A DNA stretch of 64,000 bases from Myoxocephalus aenaeus (lineage: Eukaryota; Chordata; Actinopteri; Perciformes; Cottidae). The stretch lies in NCBI GenBank assembly GCA_038501785.1, contig JBAMJR010000039.1, positions 8,095,001-8,159,000 of the forward strand, written 5' to 3'. The notes under the pieces are model-generated. The model worked only from the letters and a program-made list of their open reading frames with translations. It was not told where the DNA came from and ran no database searches. Made by a program: the position numbers and the translations under genes. Numbering within the stretch: position 1 is the stretch's first letter; every line of letters begins with the position of its first letter. Below, piece after piece: positions 51,301-61,620 of the stretch.

Positions 51301-53016
51301 CAGGGACAGATGCACAGTAGTAGGGCACATTAGGTAGTCCGGGAAGGGCTGGGAGGTGTGTGTAATTCTATTGTTCCCTCTGTTTCTGCTGGGCAACGGT
51401 AGACTGAAGGAGGAGGTAGTCCCAGGACACTGGGGGAACCGGTAAGCCTGCTAACCCCCTCTCCTCCTCTGCTGCTCTCTCTCATCGTTCATCCTATTCT
51501 TGTCCTCCTCTCTTCCTCTTGTGCTCAACATTCTCCACCTATATCACACTGTGGTTTTGAGGTTGTTTTATTTATTTTTTTGCGTCCTCCTTCGTTCGTG
51601 TGTGTGTGTGTGTGTCTCTCCTGACAGTCCATTCTCCCTCTCTGCACCTCTGGGCATGCATTCATACTGTGCTGGGAGGTGCATGATGCAGGATGATCGC
51701 TCTGAGGCTCGTGCTATCATTCCCACAGATAGGGGGCGATCATGCACCACTTTACCCAGTACTGTCGGGCTCATTGCCGAAGGGTAGGCGTGGAATGTTT
51801 GATTTTGCAACAACGTGGTACACCTCTTTCAGCATGACGCCAGTAGTGTGCAGTGACAGCATTTAGGCCCGACACTAACCTACTTTTAAAAACACTGTTA
51901 ACAAAGTGAATAGAATAACTTTCTGACACAAATATGTTGTGTTATTCTGTATAGTCCACTAAGGGCTCTGTGGTGGTGTCTCCCTGATTCAGGTGTATCA
52001 TGTTTTCATTTACAATCTGTGAATGTTTTGGTGTTTGTATGGATATTTAGATGAAGCCCAGGGCGTTAAGTTGCTGCAGGTGGAACGTGGGAAAGAAAGC
52101 TTTGAGATGGTGGTGTTTGCCCTTGACTGGTGACTCTTGCTAGATTGCAGAAAAATGAAATACCTTGTCACACCTTAAAAAAAAAAGTGCAGTAAAGCAT
52201 TTTAATAGCACAATTGCATTTGACTGTGTAGTGCTCAAGAGGAGACGCTTCTCTCAATGAAGTGTCATGTGATGTATAATGTCCGTTGCAACTCATGAAG
52301 GCTAAATTAAGCTTCATATCAGACTGTATTTTCTTTAACGTGTGACGTTCTGCCCCGGTGTTTATCAGTAGCTAAATCCGCTGTAGCTGACGGGTTGGAG
52401 CTGCTGGGTGCTACTATTACTGTTCATGATTATTGTTAACTTACTTGTAATGTAGAAGGCCATGCTAAAACGTCCACTTTTTCTTTCCTCGACAGGAAGC
52501 CGAAGCAGTGGCTCCAACCCCAGCGCAGGCAAAGGTAGACGCTCCTCTCCACAGGAGAAGGGTCAACGGTCAACATGCAGCGAATCAGAGCCCCGCGTTC
52601 GTGGAGGGAGGCGCGGCGAAAGGTCCGCCAGTCAAATGAGCCATCACAGCCACGCCGTGTCCAGTCACAGCCACGCCGTGTCCAGTCACAGCCACGCCCG
52701 ATCCGGTCTCAGTCACAGTCAGTCACACAGGAGTCACTCTCACTCACAGAACAGCCACGCCCCCTTCACCCAGCCGGGGCCGGGCTCGTGCGCCCACAGC
52801 GAGCGGAGCCACGCCTCCTCCTACGGCCCCCCGGGCTTGCCTCCCCCTTATTGTCTGGCCCGCCTGGCCCCCAAGACCTCCGTCAGCAGCAGCACGCCCC
52901 CCGGAGCGCCTCCTGGGAGAGAGTTAGCGTCCGTTCCTCCCGAGCTCACCGCCAGTCGCCAGTCCTTCCAGCACGCTATGGGCAATCCCTGTGAGTTCTT
53001 TGTTGACATCATGTGA
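32816..53016 (+). CDS. dvl1: Dishevelled segment polarity protein 1
   Basis: Dishevelled relays Wnt signals from Frizzled to Axin (canonical) and to Rho/Rac (planar polarity). Exons 32816-32985, 37572-37641, 39597-39718, 42291-42409, 45811-45949, 46548-46641, 46788-46857, 46975-47114, 47945-48021, 48662-48729, 49029-49106, 49243-49377, 49850-50017, 50126-50341 and 52496-53016 give 728 residues. Visible: DIX (1 to about 82), basic block MRRHKRRRRRHK (about 225), PDZ (about 249-340), DEP (about 405-480), Pro-rich region, and the C-terminal PELTASRQSFQHAMGNPCEF plus FVDIM, the Dishevelled signature. DEEETPYLVKL and CEFFVDIM favour DVL1 over DVL2/3, and the neighbours mxra8 and aurkaip1 agree. 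Odd points are the missing PDZ-DEP linker exon and a His-rich tail (see findings). Confidence 0.96.
33051..33097 (+). repeat. (CG)n(TG)n alternating tract in dvl1 intron 1
   Basis: Forty-seven bases of perfect alternation of purine and pyrimidine (GTGCGCGCGTGCGCGCG, then TG units) start 65 bases after the dvl1 exon 1 donor. This is a strong Z-DNA candidate near the promoter. Confidence 0.9.
34387..34438 (+). repeat. Dense G-quadruplex-forming block
   Basis: At least seven runs of three or more G with spacers of one to three bases (GTGGGGGGGACGGGGTGGGA and onward). It is in dvl1 intron 1, about 1.4 kb after exon 1. Confidence 0.85.
37642..39596 (+). other. dvl1: dvl1 intron 2 with a retroelement tail remnant
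   Basis: Around 37990-38040 the sequence TTCCCCTACGGGGACAATAA followed by AGTATGATGG looks like a fish LINE/SINE 3' tail on the + strand. Nothing else is recognised. Confidence 0.4.
39719..42290 (+). other. dvl1: dvl1 intron 3 with C-runs and a GC-rich patch
   Basis: Holds a C27 run (40621-40647), a GC-rich purine patch (40988-41060), and a C19 run (41104-41122). No exon is recognised. Confidence 0.55.
42410..45810 (+). other. dvl1: dvl1 intron 4
   Basis: Holds a short (AC)n at 42521-42540, a GGGA repeat and CpG-rich patch near 44508-44600, and a poly-A run at 44877-44896. No exon is recognised. Confidence 0.5.
46788..48729 (+). other. dvl1: PDZ domain exons of dvl1
   Basis: Four exons encode SLNIITVTLN, then EKYNFLGISIVGQSND with the carboxylate-loop equivalent FLGISI, then IYIGSIMKGGAVAADGRI, VNDVNFENMSNDDAVRIL and ISLTVAKCWDP. 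The PDZ fold binds the internal KTxxxW motif of Frizzled. All key parts are present. Confidence 0.92.
47215..47500 (+). repeat. Dispersed teleost repeat in dvl1 intron 8
   Basis: Words such as CAATATCACAAATTTGCCTC, GGATAAGGAAAAATTCCCCC, AGGAGGGATCCCTCTACC and GAGCAATAGATGTTGTATGT match a repeat common in percomorph genomes, from memory. Limits are approximate. Confidence 0.6.
49243..50017 (+). other. dvl1: DEP domain exons of dvl1
   Basis: Exon 49243-49377 holds MQLPDSGLEIRDRMWLKI and exon 49850-50017 holds GADVVDWLYSRVEGF, RKYASSLLKHGYLRHTV and ITFSEQCYYTFGDLC. DEP mediates membrane and Frizzled contact and domain-swap dimerisation. It is complete. Confidence 0.92.
49395..49592 (+). repeat. 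tRNA-derived SINE fragment in dvl1 intron 12
   Basis: A B-box-like GGTTCGATCCCC at 49413-49424 is followed by GTCGAAGTGTCCTCGAGCAA, GACACTGAACCCCCAGTTGC, GGATGGGTTAAATGCAGA and a tail GGGATTAATAAAGGATAA with CTT repeats. The 5' A-box part is missing or diverged. Confidence 0.7.
50342..52495 (+). other. dvl1: dvl1 intron 14
   Basis: Apart from the inverted repeat there are T-runs near 51220-51245 and a short (TG)n near 51598-51615. A 39-nt block at 51403-51441 has splice-like borders but would give an immediate stop in phase. Nothing else is recognised. Confidence 0.5.
50497..50548. repeat. 22-bp inverted repeat in dvl1 intron 14
   Basis: Arms 50497-50518 (TGCTAATGTTAGCCGC plus TCTGCC) and 50527-50548 (GGCAGAAC plus GGCTAACATTAGCA) pair at 21 of 22 positions around an 8-base loop. 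Confidence 0.95.
52496..53016 (+). other. dvl1: Last dvl1 exon with His/Ser-rich tandem repeat
   Basis: This exon encodes about 173 residues of tail. The DNA at 52642-52704 holds three 21-bp tandem units, each coding for SHSHAVS or a variant. More Ser-His pairs follow to about 52765. The exon ends in the conserved Dishevelled C-terminus and the stop TGA at 53014-53016. Confidence 0.9.
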
Positions 53017-54542
53017 CAGGACAGTGCCTTCAAAATCCCTCTCAAGCACAAAACAATTCTCCTCGAAGCCCACTCGGCCCTTTCTCTCCGTCCGCTCCAT
53101 CTTTTTTTGCCTTCGACCATCTCGTCTCTAAGTTCAGAATGTAGACACTTACCGGCTCTCTACCGAACCTCCGCCTGCTAGCCGTCTATCCCTCTGATGT
53201 CCGAGCAAAGGAGTCCAGGCAGCAAGAGCACAACAGGAGGGAGGCCTCCCACACACACACACACACAAGCACAGATCCTCTGTGGCTGAAAACCCTCTTT
53301 TGTATTGACTTGACGTGTACAGTTTGTGAAACGTGAGTGGTATTCGATGTGGTGATTCTTTCAAATCTGCCACGCAGACATTCTCGCAAGCGTGTACTCT
53401 ACCTGGGATATTTCCCCCCTCTGCAAGACCTTTAAGCTGCTGGGCCTGGATCTCAATCCCCCAGACCCAGGCCGACTCCTACAGCCCGCACCTCGGAACA
53501 TTTCTTTGGGCCTAGAACTTGTAATTGCTTTCCTGACTCAAATTTAGCACGTTACACCAAACCTCCGGCCCCGGTTCCTTTATACTGTGGCGTCGCCACC
53601 GGCTTATTTAAGCTCTTACCTGCCAACTAGTAAAAATGCTAACCTCGATCAGTTCACGATCCGTGGATTTCTTCAACTTTATAAGGGAGGCTCTGTAGCA
53701 AGCCATTGGTTTAACTAGGCTGCGTATTGCATGACTGTCTCAACTGCTTTAAAGAAAAGAAATGTATGAATACATTTTGTTTAAAGTATTACCGTTATTG
53801 GGGGGGGGGGAGGGTTTACCTCTTGCCAATGTTCTAAAGGAAGAATCCGTACACTGGATGATTTTTGTGATGTTATTTATGTGATCATGTTGCGTTAATG
53901 GTGTCATATACTTTGTCTACTAAGGCTGACTGACAGACAATCAGACATCACCCTTTGTGAATCAGTGGTCAGTTTCCACTGTCCTAGCTGTGCTTTGTCG
54001 AATGTATCATTATTCCTGTTAGTGATTGAACCCCCGACATTCATGCCACTTTGGTTTGAACACATTTAAAGTAAGCAAATCGACTTACCAACAGGATTGC
54101 AAACAGTGGACACACAACCACAGCTGTGAAAGCAAACTCGACAGGAGGTGAGAACCAGTTTGCTCAAAAGCAGCGTGGTTGTCGTCTCCTTCGTTAAAAC
54201 GTCAGTGCGATAAAAGCCAAAGCCTCACAATTTTGTGGTGGTATCCGTCTTCTTAATGTAGGAGCCGTCTGTGACGTAGATCTGTCGATGACTATCATCT
54301 GACGCGTCTCATTGTACAACTTCAAAGTGACTTCAAGGGGAATCCTGGCATTCAGATTCTGACCACCTTGCAAAATAATGGCAAACCCTCGCATCGACCT
54401 AAAATCTGGTTACAAGAGGGAAATAACACACAGATACTAGTTTTATGAGCACTTTTCCATTTTGTCTCCCCCTCCCTTTAGTATGAAACACTGTTTGCAA
54501 TCAAAGCTTTTTTCTTTAATTTTGTTTCTTTACAAAAAAAAG

Positions 54543-54548
54543 AATAAA
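54543..54548 (+). terminator. dvl1: Polyadenylation signal of dvl1
   Basis: AATAAA at the end of a 1.5-kb 3' UTR, followed by TGTACATAG and an AT-rich stretch. A second AATAAA lies at 54577-54582. Confidence 0.65.
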
Positions 54549-54599
54549 TTGTACATAGAAATTTATTATATATATAAATAAAAAATATATATGTTCAAA

Positions 54600-56680
54600 A
54601 TGACGTCTACATTTCCCAATGATAATCCTGTACGGTAAGTGAAAGTCCTCACACTCTTTTTTTCTCGTAGGAACACTAGAGGGAGACATTCAATGTGTCA
54701 TTTTCTCCTAATAACCCCCACTTAAATTCGAAAGTTTGATATATAAAATGTATTTGTTGATAATTGCCAATTTGAATTACGTACACACATTGAAAAATAT
54801 GAATTGACACAATCAAGCCGGTTTATTAACACTTGTCATCAAGTAGACGTCTACAAAACGAAACAAACGTGACTGTAAGAGGCGAGATATCATCACAACT
54901 CCAAGTGTGTTACCCGCATGACATTTCAGTGACGCTTAACCGTTAACACCCCTGAGTGGAACTTCTGCCTGTACTTTCCCAGTGGGCTGACGCTACTCTC
55001 AAAAGGCTCTAGCGTACGCAAACCCCATATAGACCCCACTGTCTGCTTGACCGGCAAACCGCAGCTGTCTTTGAAGACGTTATCGTTTCAAGTGACGCCG
55101 CACTCCCCCACATGAGAGGAAGTGTTATAAGATAAGAGGTTGTGTCAGGAAGGAAGTGACGATAGAGCCTCATAATAACGCCCTTGCGTACAGTGGTAGA
55201 TTAAAAAGCACCCTACGAAAGAAGCGGCCCTCAGAAGAACACGCTGCATGATATCCATAACATGGAGCATTATGTAGAGTGAACATGTAGAGTGAACATG
55301 TAGTTTTAACACCGATTTCTCTCACTGACATAGTTGCAGTATGACTAACACTTTGGCTGATGTCAGCCTACGTGTAAATCCACACACACTCACTTACCAG
55401 CAGAATGAATGAATATCATTACTACTCTACTTAAAGAAAAAAACTCAAACCTATTTCCCAAACCAGTATGTTAATTGAGCTTCTGGGGTTTACTGTTCTT
55501 CATAGCTGATTAGGGGGCGGTTGAAGGGTAAGTGTGGGAGGTGTTTTTCTTGGCCAAGGATGCGTCGGCAGATGAGCTGCCGACTTCTGACATCACAGTG
55601 GTGTAACGTGCGTACGGATTGAGAGTAGGCGAGTCATGGTAGGCTGAGAAAGATGCAGTAGAATGTCAAAGTATCATGATTGTGACACTCTTAAAATAAA
55701 ATGACCTAGCAGGCAGATCTTGCGGTGTTGCGTTTTGCTACTCGAGTGAATTGAATGTCATCTATCATGACGTCATCATTAGTCAGCAGAATCCCTGTCC
55801 TCCAAAAGTCCAAGCACTTACTGTCGGAAAACAATCAGTTTCCTTTTTTAAAGAAAGAAAACCCCACGATGGACTTCTTTTGAAATGGACAGACCACTAA
55901 TCATAAAATGACGGCTACTCATTAAATGAATAACCTTTTGAAAACCCCTCTTTCACTTTAGCACAATGAAATGCTGCTCTTCCTGCTTCAGAGTTGGAAC
56001 ACACTGACGCTCTGCCTGGGTAGGGTTACAGCAGCTATGTAAACTAAGTAAACGTACAGAAAACATCTCGGACAGATGCTAAAGTTGGCCTTGTGACCTT
56101 TGTATCAGAAGCCGGAAGGCATGGCGACGTGTTGGGAATGAGAACAGGACGGGATACTACTTGTTTCAGTATCCCTGAGGGGCCACTTTGCTGTGGTTTC
56201 TTTCAAAGGAAATTGAAAGCATTAATCACCAGACATAATAATAGGTGAATATAGCAAAAAGAGGGAGTTTTTTAAACTTTTCAGTAACTTGTGACTGGTT
56301 GCATGAGCAGCTCATATGCTTGTTAGGCATGACTCATCAACATCAATCCCTCTTGTGACGAAATGATACCCGAGACAATGACCACCACAAGCAGGAAGGG
56401 GCCGCTCCTCACACTGACATCGGCTTAAGCTTTGTTGATCAAACTATGCAGTTCAAACAAATAAAATACAATTAAACAATGAACTGGACACATCAAAGTC
56501 AATACAAGTACAGTTTCACTTTTGGTACAGGTACAATAAGTAAGACTATTATTACTGAAAACATATCAAACCAGTTACCAAACCAGACAGTTGGCCTCTG
56601 AAGTGAATCTGCACCAACAACTGCACCAACAACTGCCAACAACAATCATAACAAGACCATGCTGTCATCCAAAGCTCTAA
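54600..56680. other. Spacer after dvl1
   Basis: No coding exon, RNA gene or named repeat is seen in this 2-kb stretch. Confidence 0.5.
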
Positions 56681-57219
56681 TAAGTAGGCACCTATTGGCA
56701 ACAGAAAAAAGGTGGTCCGTCATGATCAGTCATTCAACATATCATAGTATGCCATCAAATAGTATAGTATGTCACAAAAAGTATAATTTGATGACATGTT
56801 ATTGGCATATTATTAAATGTTCAATGGAATATTTTTTGAGACTGTATGTAAATTGCATAGAATAGTATTTCAGGAAAATGCATAGTATGACATAAAAGTA
56901 ACAAAAATGACGTAAAAAGTTATAAAAAAAGTCATAGTAGTATATATTATGCTGAAAAAGTATAATATAGTATAGTCTATTAAAAAGTCTGAGCTGAGTA
57001 AGTTAAAAAAAAAGTAATATAAAGTCAAACATCAAAAGTTCATATGTCGAAAAAGGTCATGAAAAACATCAAAGTATAGTATGTAGAAAAAATAAATAAA
57101 AAAGTCATAGTGTCCTAAGTCATCATAGTCGTATGTCGAAATACGTCATCAAAAAGTCATTCTACAATATGTTGGCTATGACATGAAAAAAGTAATTGTA
57201 TGTGAACTGTAATGTAATG

Positions 57220-57560
57220 TGTGACGACCCTCCCCCTCCCACCCTGTGGTTTCGTTCTCTGTAGCAGGTGCTGGTTGGAGTGAACTCAGCTGGAGGAGCC
57301 GGTGTGGCCTTAAAGACCTTCTTCATCTCTCTGGGGGAGAAGATCCTTTGTGTTGCTGGCATGACACAGTTCCTGTGGTTTATGTTTTAGTTCTGTTTCT
57401 TTGTACACACTGCCACACATCCATACATGCACTTCACTACTGATAACTGATAACTCCCTTTACATGGTTTGACTTATGTTGTTCAAAATAAATCGTTTCC
57501 TGTTAGCAGCTCACTCGTCTGTCCCACCGTTTGTTGCCATCTATGAGCCGGGCTGTGACA
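57220..57560 (+). mobile_element. Solo-LTR-like block inside the AT-rich array
   Basis: A 341-bp island of normal composition begins TGTGACGACCC and ends GGGCTGTGACA, so the ends are inverted and follow TG...CA. It contains AATAAA at 57488-57493 near its right end. These ends resemble Gypsy-type LTRs of fish. No clear target duplication is seen (TAATG versus TATGT), so solo LTR is only the best guess. Confidence 0.45.
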
Positions 57561-57915
57561 TATGTCAAAATATGTCATGATATAGCATGGTGAAAGATTT
57601 TATGGAGAAAAAGTGAAGTATGTCAACAAATGTCATCGGGTATAGTATGTCACAAAAGTGTATTGAAAGAAGGTCAGAGTATCGTATGTCATAACCAATC
57701 ATGGTATAGTATGTTGAAAGATGTCATCAAAAAGTTATACGTCTAAAAAAAAAAGTCATGAAAAAAGTCATAGTATACTTTATTGGAAAATAGTACACGA
57801 TATTGAAAAAGGTCATAAAATGTCACGGCAAATTATGTTGAAAAATCTAAATAATGACCCAAAAATGTAGTATGTTGTAAAGAGTAATAGTCACAGTATA
57901 TAGTATGGTGAAATG

Positions 57916-58166
57916 TCAGTTCGGGCATCTAATTCAGATGCCTTCTGGACGCCTCCCATTAGAGGTTTTCCAGGCACGTCCAACTGGTAGGAGACCCCGG
58001 GGAAGACCCAGGACACGCTGGAGGGATTATATCTGACAACTTCCCAGGGAACGCCAGAATGAGTTGGTAAATGTTTCGGGTGAGAGGGAAGCCTGGGTCA
58101 GCCTGCTGGCCCGGCTGCCACCGCGACCCGACCCCGGTTAAGCGGAGGAAAATGGATGGATGGATA
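57916..58166 (+). mobile_element. 3' fragment of a LINE (RTE/Rex3-like)
   Basis: One frame reads GRRPRGRPRTRWRDYIS and later EREAWVSLLARLPPRPDPG, a C-terminal pattern I recognise from fish non-LTR elements. It ends in GGATGGATGGAT, the short tandem tail such elements carry. Only about 250 bp remain, so it is dead. Confidence 0.6.
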
Positions 58167-59011
58167 GTATGGTTATTTCATAGAATGTTGAAATAAGTCA
58201 GTAAAAGGTAGTATGTCGAAAAAAGACAAGGTTATTTTATAGAATGTTGAATAAAGTCATAAAAAGCCACAGTATAGTATATAAAAATAAATCATAGAAT
58301 AGTAAATTAAAAAAGTGATAGTATACTATATTGAAAAAGAAAAGAATATACTAGTAGTAGTATTGGTTATTGCAAATACTCAACAAAAGAAGATCATAGT
58401 GCACAATGCTCAAAAATAAGTTAAAAAAAGTTATCAGAAATCATAAAATGTGATGTTATAGCATGCTTTAAAAAAGTCATAGTATAGTAAGACATAACAA
58501 AACGACAAAGTATAGTCAGAATAAAAGTTATATCATAGTATGTCATAACAAATCATACAACACATCTTAATATGGCATTCCTTTAAAAATACCTTACTCG
58601 TGACAAATGTCATAGTATTGTATGCAATAAAAAGTCATCAGTTTAGTATGTCATAACAATATTTCAAGTATGAGCTACAATCAGTATGAGTCATGAGTAT
58701 GAGTTTACAAACAAGACACGCCCCCTGAGTATGAATAGCAGCTCAGCTGGCTGTGCTTTCCAACTCATAGTCAAGACCACAGAGGCCACACAGCACAGAG
58801 ACATTTCTTCATGACATAATTCATTTCCCCTCACCATAACGTTACAGCTGAGAGGCTTTAGGTCCAGAAGAATGTTCACGTGTTTAAGAGTTAAGCTACA
58901 GATTTAGAGAGAAAGAAAGTGCCTTTTCTTCAGAATAAATTAGGTACCTGGGAGATTTCTTGGATTGGATTACCTCACGTGCGACCTTACCCACACGGCT
59001 GGAGAGCAGAC

Positions 59012-60945
59012 ATGGCTGCACTCTTCTGGGCGATGAGTCTCCTCTCTCTGCTGCTGCAGGGCTGTTTGTGCAGCGTCGGGCAGACGGACAGAGGCTGCAA
59101 GACATGGACACAAAGCGGGGAGAACGTTTGCTGTGAAGCCTGTTATCCTGGTAAGTAACAAAAGGAGATAACGAGCGTTCCAACTCTGTGGTTTTTGAAA
59201 AAACAACATGTGCTGTGAGTCGCTACAGGTCAATATATACTGCATGTATCATTCATATCCTGGCTTTAAAAAGCATCAAAATAAAACAGCACTGTTATTA
59301 ATGAACTGCATACATATATTCATGAAGGGAAGAAGAAATACCATCTCTGCTCACTTTCCTCATGAGATCAGTTGGTATAACAAATATGTTAACATTATTC
59401 TTTCCCAGATCAAAATGTTCAAGTTATTCCATAATCAAATCAATAAGCCCTCGGAGTTGTATGTGCTTTTGCCTGTAGAGGTTAAAAAAAAAAAAAATCA
59501 AATTTCAGACTTCCAGCACTTCTTCTGTGGTAACTTGTAACCAAAAATAGTTTCAGTGGTTTTTCAGCTAATACCACAGCAAAGACAAAAAGCATGGATG
59601 GTGCAGCGGATAAGTCAGATCATTTGGAGCTGTGAAATATATTTAATGTCATTTAATGTTTTGTTTTTTTAACGCTTTAAAGTCATATGTCAAATGCATT
59701 CATCTTTAACCTCGAACCTTGTTTGTAGGACACCACATGGGCAACCGCTGTGGCCCACGGCCGAAAGACCTCTGTATTCCTTGTGAGCCCGGGACATTTT
59801 CAGAGAACCCTAAAAACGGCCGGTGTGCCAGGTGTAGACAGTGTGTAGGTATGTCGGCAGATCCTAAAACTAGTTTCAAAAGTCATTTTTTTCAGTAACG
59901 TACAACTCTCTTTGAATATCTTCGTCTGCGTAGGTGCTCAGGTCTATGTGAAACAGTGCACAGACACAACCAACGCACAGTGTGGCTGTAAAGAGGGACT
60001 CACCTGTGGGGATGACAGCTGTTTATTCTGTGTCAAAAGGTGTGACAAAGGTCAGGAACCTGCAGAGAAGCGTAAGTAGAACTAAAGAAAGAAGCTCGTG
60101 ATTTACGCACACATACACGAGATTAATAAAAGGTTGAGTGGCTAATCGACAGACTGATCGATTGCACAGGTTCATGCAGACCGTGTCCAGCTGGAACCTT
60201 CAATGACCAACTTCACCAGATGTGTAAACCCTGGAGTACCAAGTGAGATATTAACCGCTCTAAAAAAAAAACTACTACTACTACTACGGTCGCCATGTTT
60301 TATTGTCGTTGTGCTGACTGAGATTTGATGTCTTTGTTTTCTCGAAGGTGTCCCAATCCAGAACAAGTGATTGTGGCCAAGGGAGATGCACTTTCTGACA
60401 TTAAGTGTGCCAATTTTTCAGTTAGCACAGTGCACACAACGAAACCTGGTAGGACGGCATCCTGTTGTGCTTTAATTCTTGTTCTTTTTATTTAAAGCCA
60501 GCAATAATTTCTTGCCGTTTTCTGTCAGATCCCACAGAACAGTCATGGCCATTGGTCTTGTCGGTGGTCACCAGTGGAGTGCTGCTGGCCTTCGGCCTCA
60601 TCATCACCTTCAGCAGCATTATGGCCAAGAAAAGAAAGGCACGAGCAAAAAAGCCAATCCCAAAGACACCGATAATCAGAACCCCGACAGGTACCATACT
60701 CCACGATATATTAAGAGATTATGTCGACCATATTACATTAATGATTGTGAATACACGGGATGTTTATCAAGCCAATCTCAAATACAGTGAAAAAGGTATT
60801 TGATCTGTCATATTTCTCTTCTTTAGATGATGATCCCAGGACATTAATAGCCATCGAGTGCAGTTTCCACGAGGCCGAGCAAGAGCAGGGCAGCAGCTCA
60901 GAGTCGCTGGCCTCCAAGGAGTCCTCACAGCAGCTCATTGTATGA
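59012..60945 (+). CDS. tnfrsf9: TNF receptor superfamily member, 4-1BB (CD137) type
   Basis: Exons 59012-59150, 59729-59848, 59934-60071, 60170-60242, 60348-60448, 60529-60690 and 60827-60945 join in frame to 283 residues. Signal peptide MAALFWAMSLLSLLLQGCLC; cysteine-rich repeats follow. CGCKEGLTCGDDSCLFC with RCDKGQE, and GTFNDQLHQMCKPW, align closely with the matching parts of human 4-1BB and less well with OX40 or GITR. Sequon NFS precedes the membrane helix (about residues 199-223), then KKRKARAKK. The tail has ECSFHEAEQEQG, similar in place to the acidic TRAF2-binding end of 4-1BB, and no death domain. 4-1BB co-stimulates T and NK cells through TRAFs. An in-frame ATG at 58919 is less likely because it would bury the signal peptide. 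Confidence 0.85.
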
Positions 60946-61265
60946 TGACTGGAACGCCACACTCAAGTTCCTGTTGACTGAAAGGAAACAGGATATCCCG
61001 AATAAGATAGGGTCTTGATTTGCGACACTGAGCCGTACGTTTGGAGGATCCGAGTTGGAGATTCGACAGAAACAGAGCAATGCGTTTACCCATCTGTCTT
61101 TTACCCAGTCTATTTTCCTTTTATCAGAGTAACCAAAGCTACTGGGAATACTAATTGAGAGGTCAAGTCAGAGCCAACGGTTTGCTTTACGATGACAGCA
61201 GGATATAATTATAGTGATCTTTTGATGATATCATAAATACACAGAGTGGCAGGGGAATTCTGGGT

Positions 61266-61287
61266 GGGGGGGGGGGGGGGGGGGGGG
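61266..61287 (+). repeat. G22 homopolymer in the tnfrsf9 3' flank/UTR
   Basis: Twenty-two consecutive G, preceded by TGGGT. If transcribed it could form a G-quadruplex; its length may also reflect an assembly or sequencing error. Confidence 0.9.
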
Positions 61288-61585
61288 AACAAAGCGGACT
61301 TATTCATCATGTAAATTATAGCAGATAGTGAAGCGGTGTTGTTTTTTTCCGCTTTCGGTTAAGCTTGAAAGAATCCTTACTTGCTGTTCAAGGTTTTGCA
61401 TTATTGGATTGCATTTGGCACCAGATCATGGTTAAACAGAATCCTGTGACGCCCTTTAGAAATCTAAAAATAGCACAATTAAAAGAACTATTGTCAAACA
61501 AGTAACTGAACTTGTGCCAATGAGCTGTGTAAAATAATACTGTAGCCTGTGAGGGAGTGTAACGCCGTTTCACTACTTTGATATT

Positions 61586-61620
61586 TGCATGTCTGAGCGG
61601 CTTCACCGCTCAGACATGCA
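61586..61620. repeat. Perfect 15-bp hairpin in the tnfrsf9 3' UTR
   Basis: Arms TGCATGTCTGAGCGG and CCGCTCAGACATGCA are perfectly complementary around the loop CTTCA. It lies about 640 bases after the stop codon. Confidence 0.95.

Larger units (their letters stand above)
56690..58660. repeat. AT-rich degenerate tandem repeat array
   Basis: Variants of AGTCATAGTATAGTATGTC followed by A-rich spacers recur dozens of times over about 2 kb (for example 56740-57170, 57590-57900, 58170-58650). Units are uneven in length, about 20-45 bases. The array is broken by two unrelated blocks listed separately. Confidence 0.8.

Noticed and set aside
51403..51441. 39-nt exon-like block in dvl1 intron 14 with AG and GTAAGC borders
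   Set aside because: Entering in phase 1 it reads GAC TGA, an immediate stop, and no DVL protein has this segment.
58949..58958. GGGAGATTTC as an NF-kB site upstream of tnfrsf9
   Set aside because: It lacks the CC end of the consensus and is a single weak match.
58919..59011. In-frame upstream ATG extending tnfrsf9 by 31 residues
   Set aside because: It would place a polar extension before the signal peptide; the ATG at 59012 has a good context and opens directly on the hydrophobic core.
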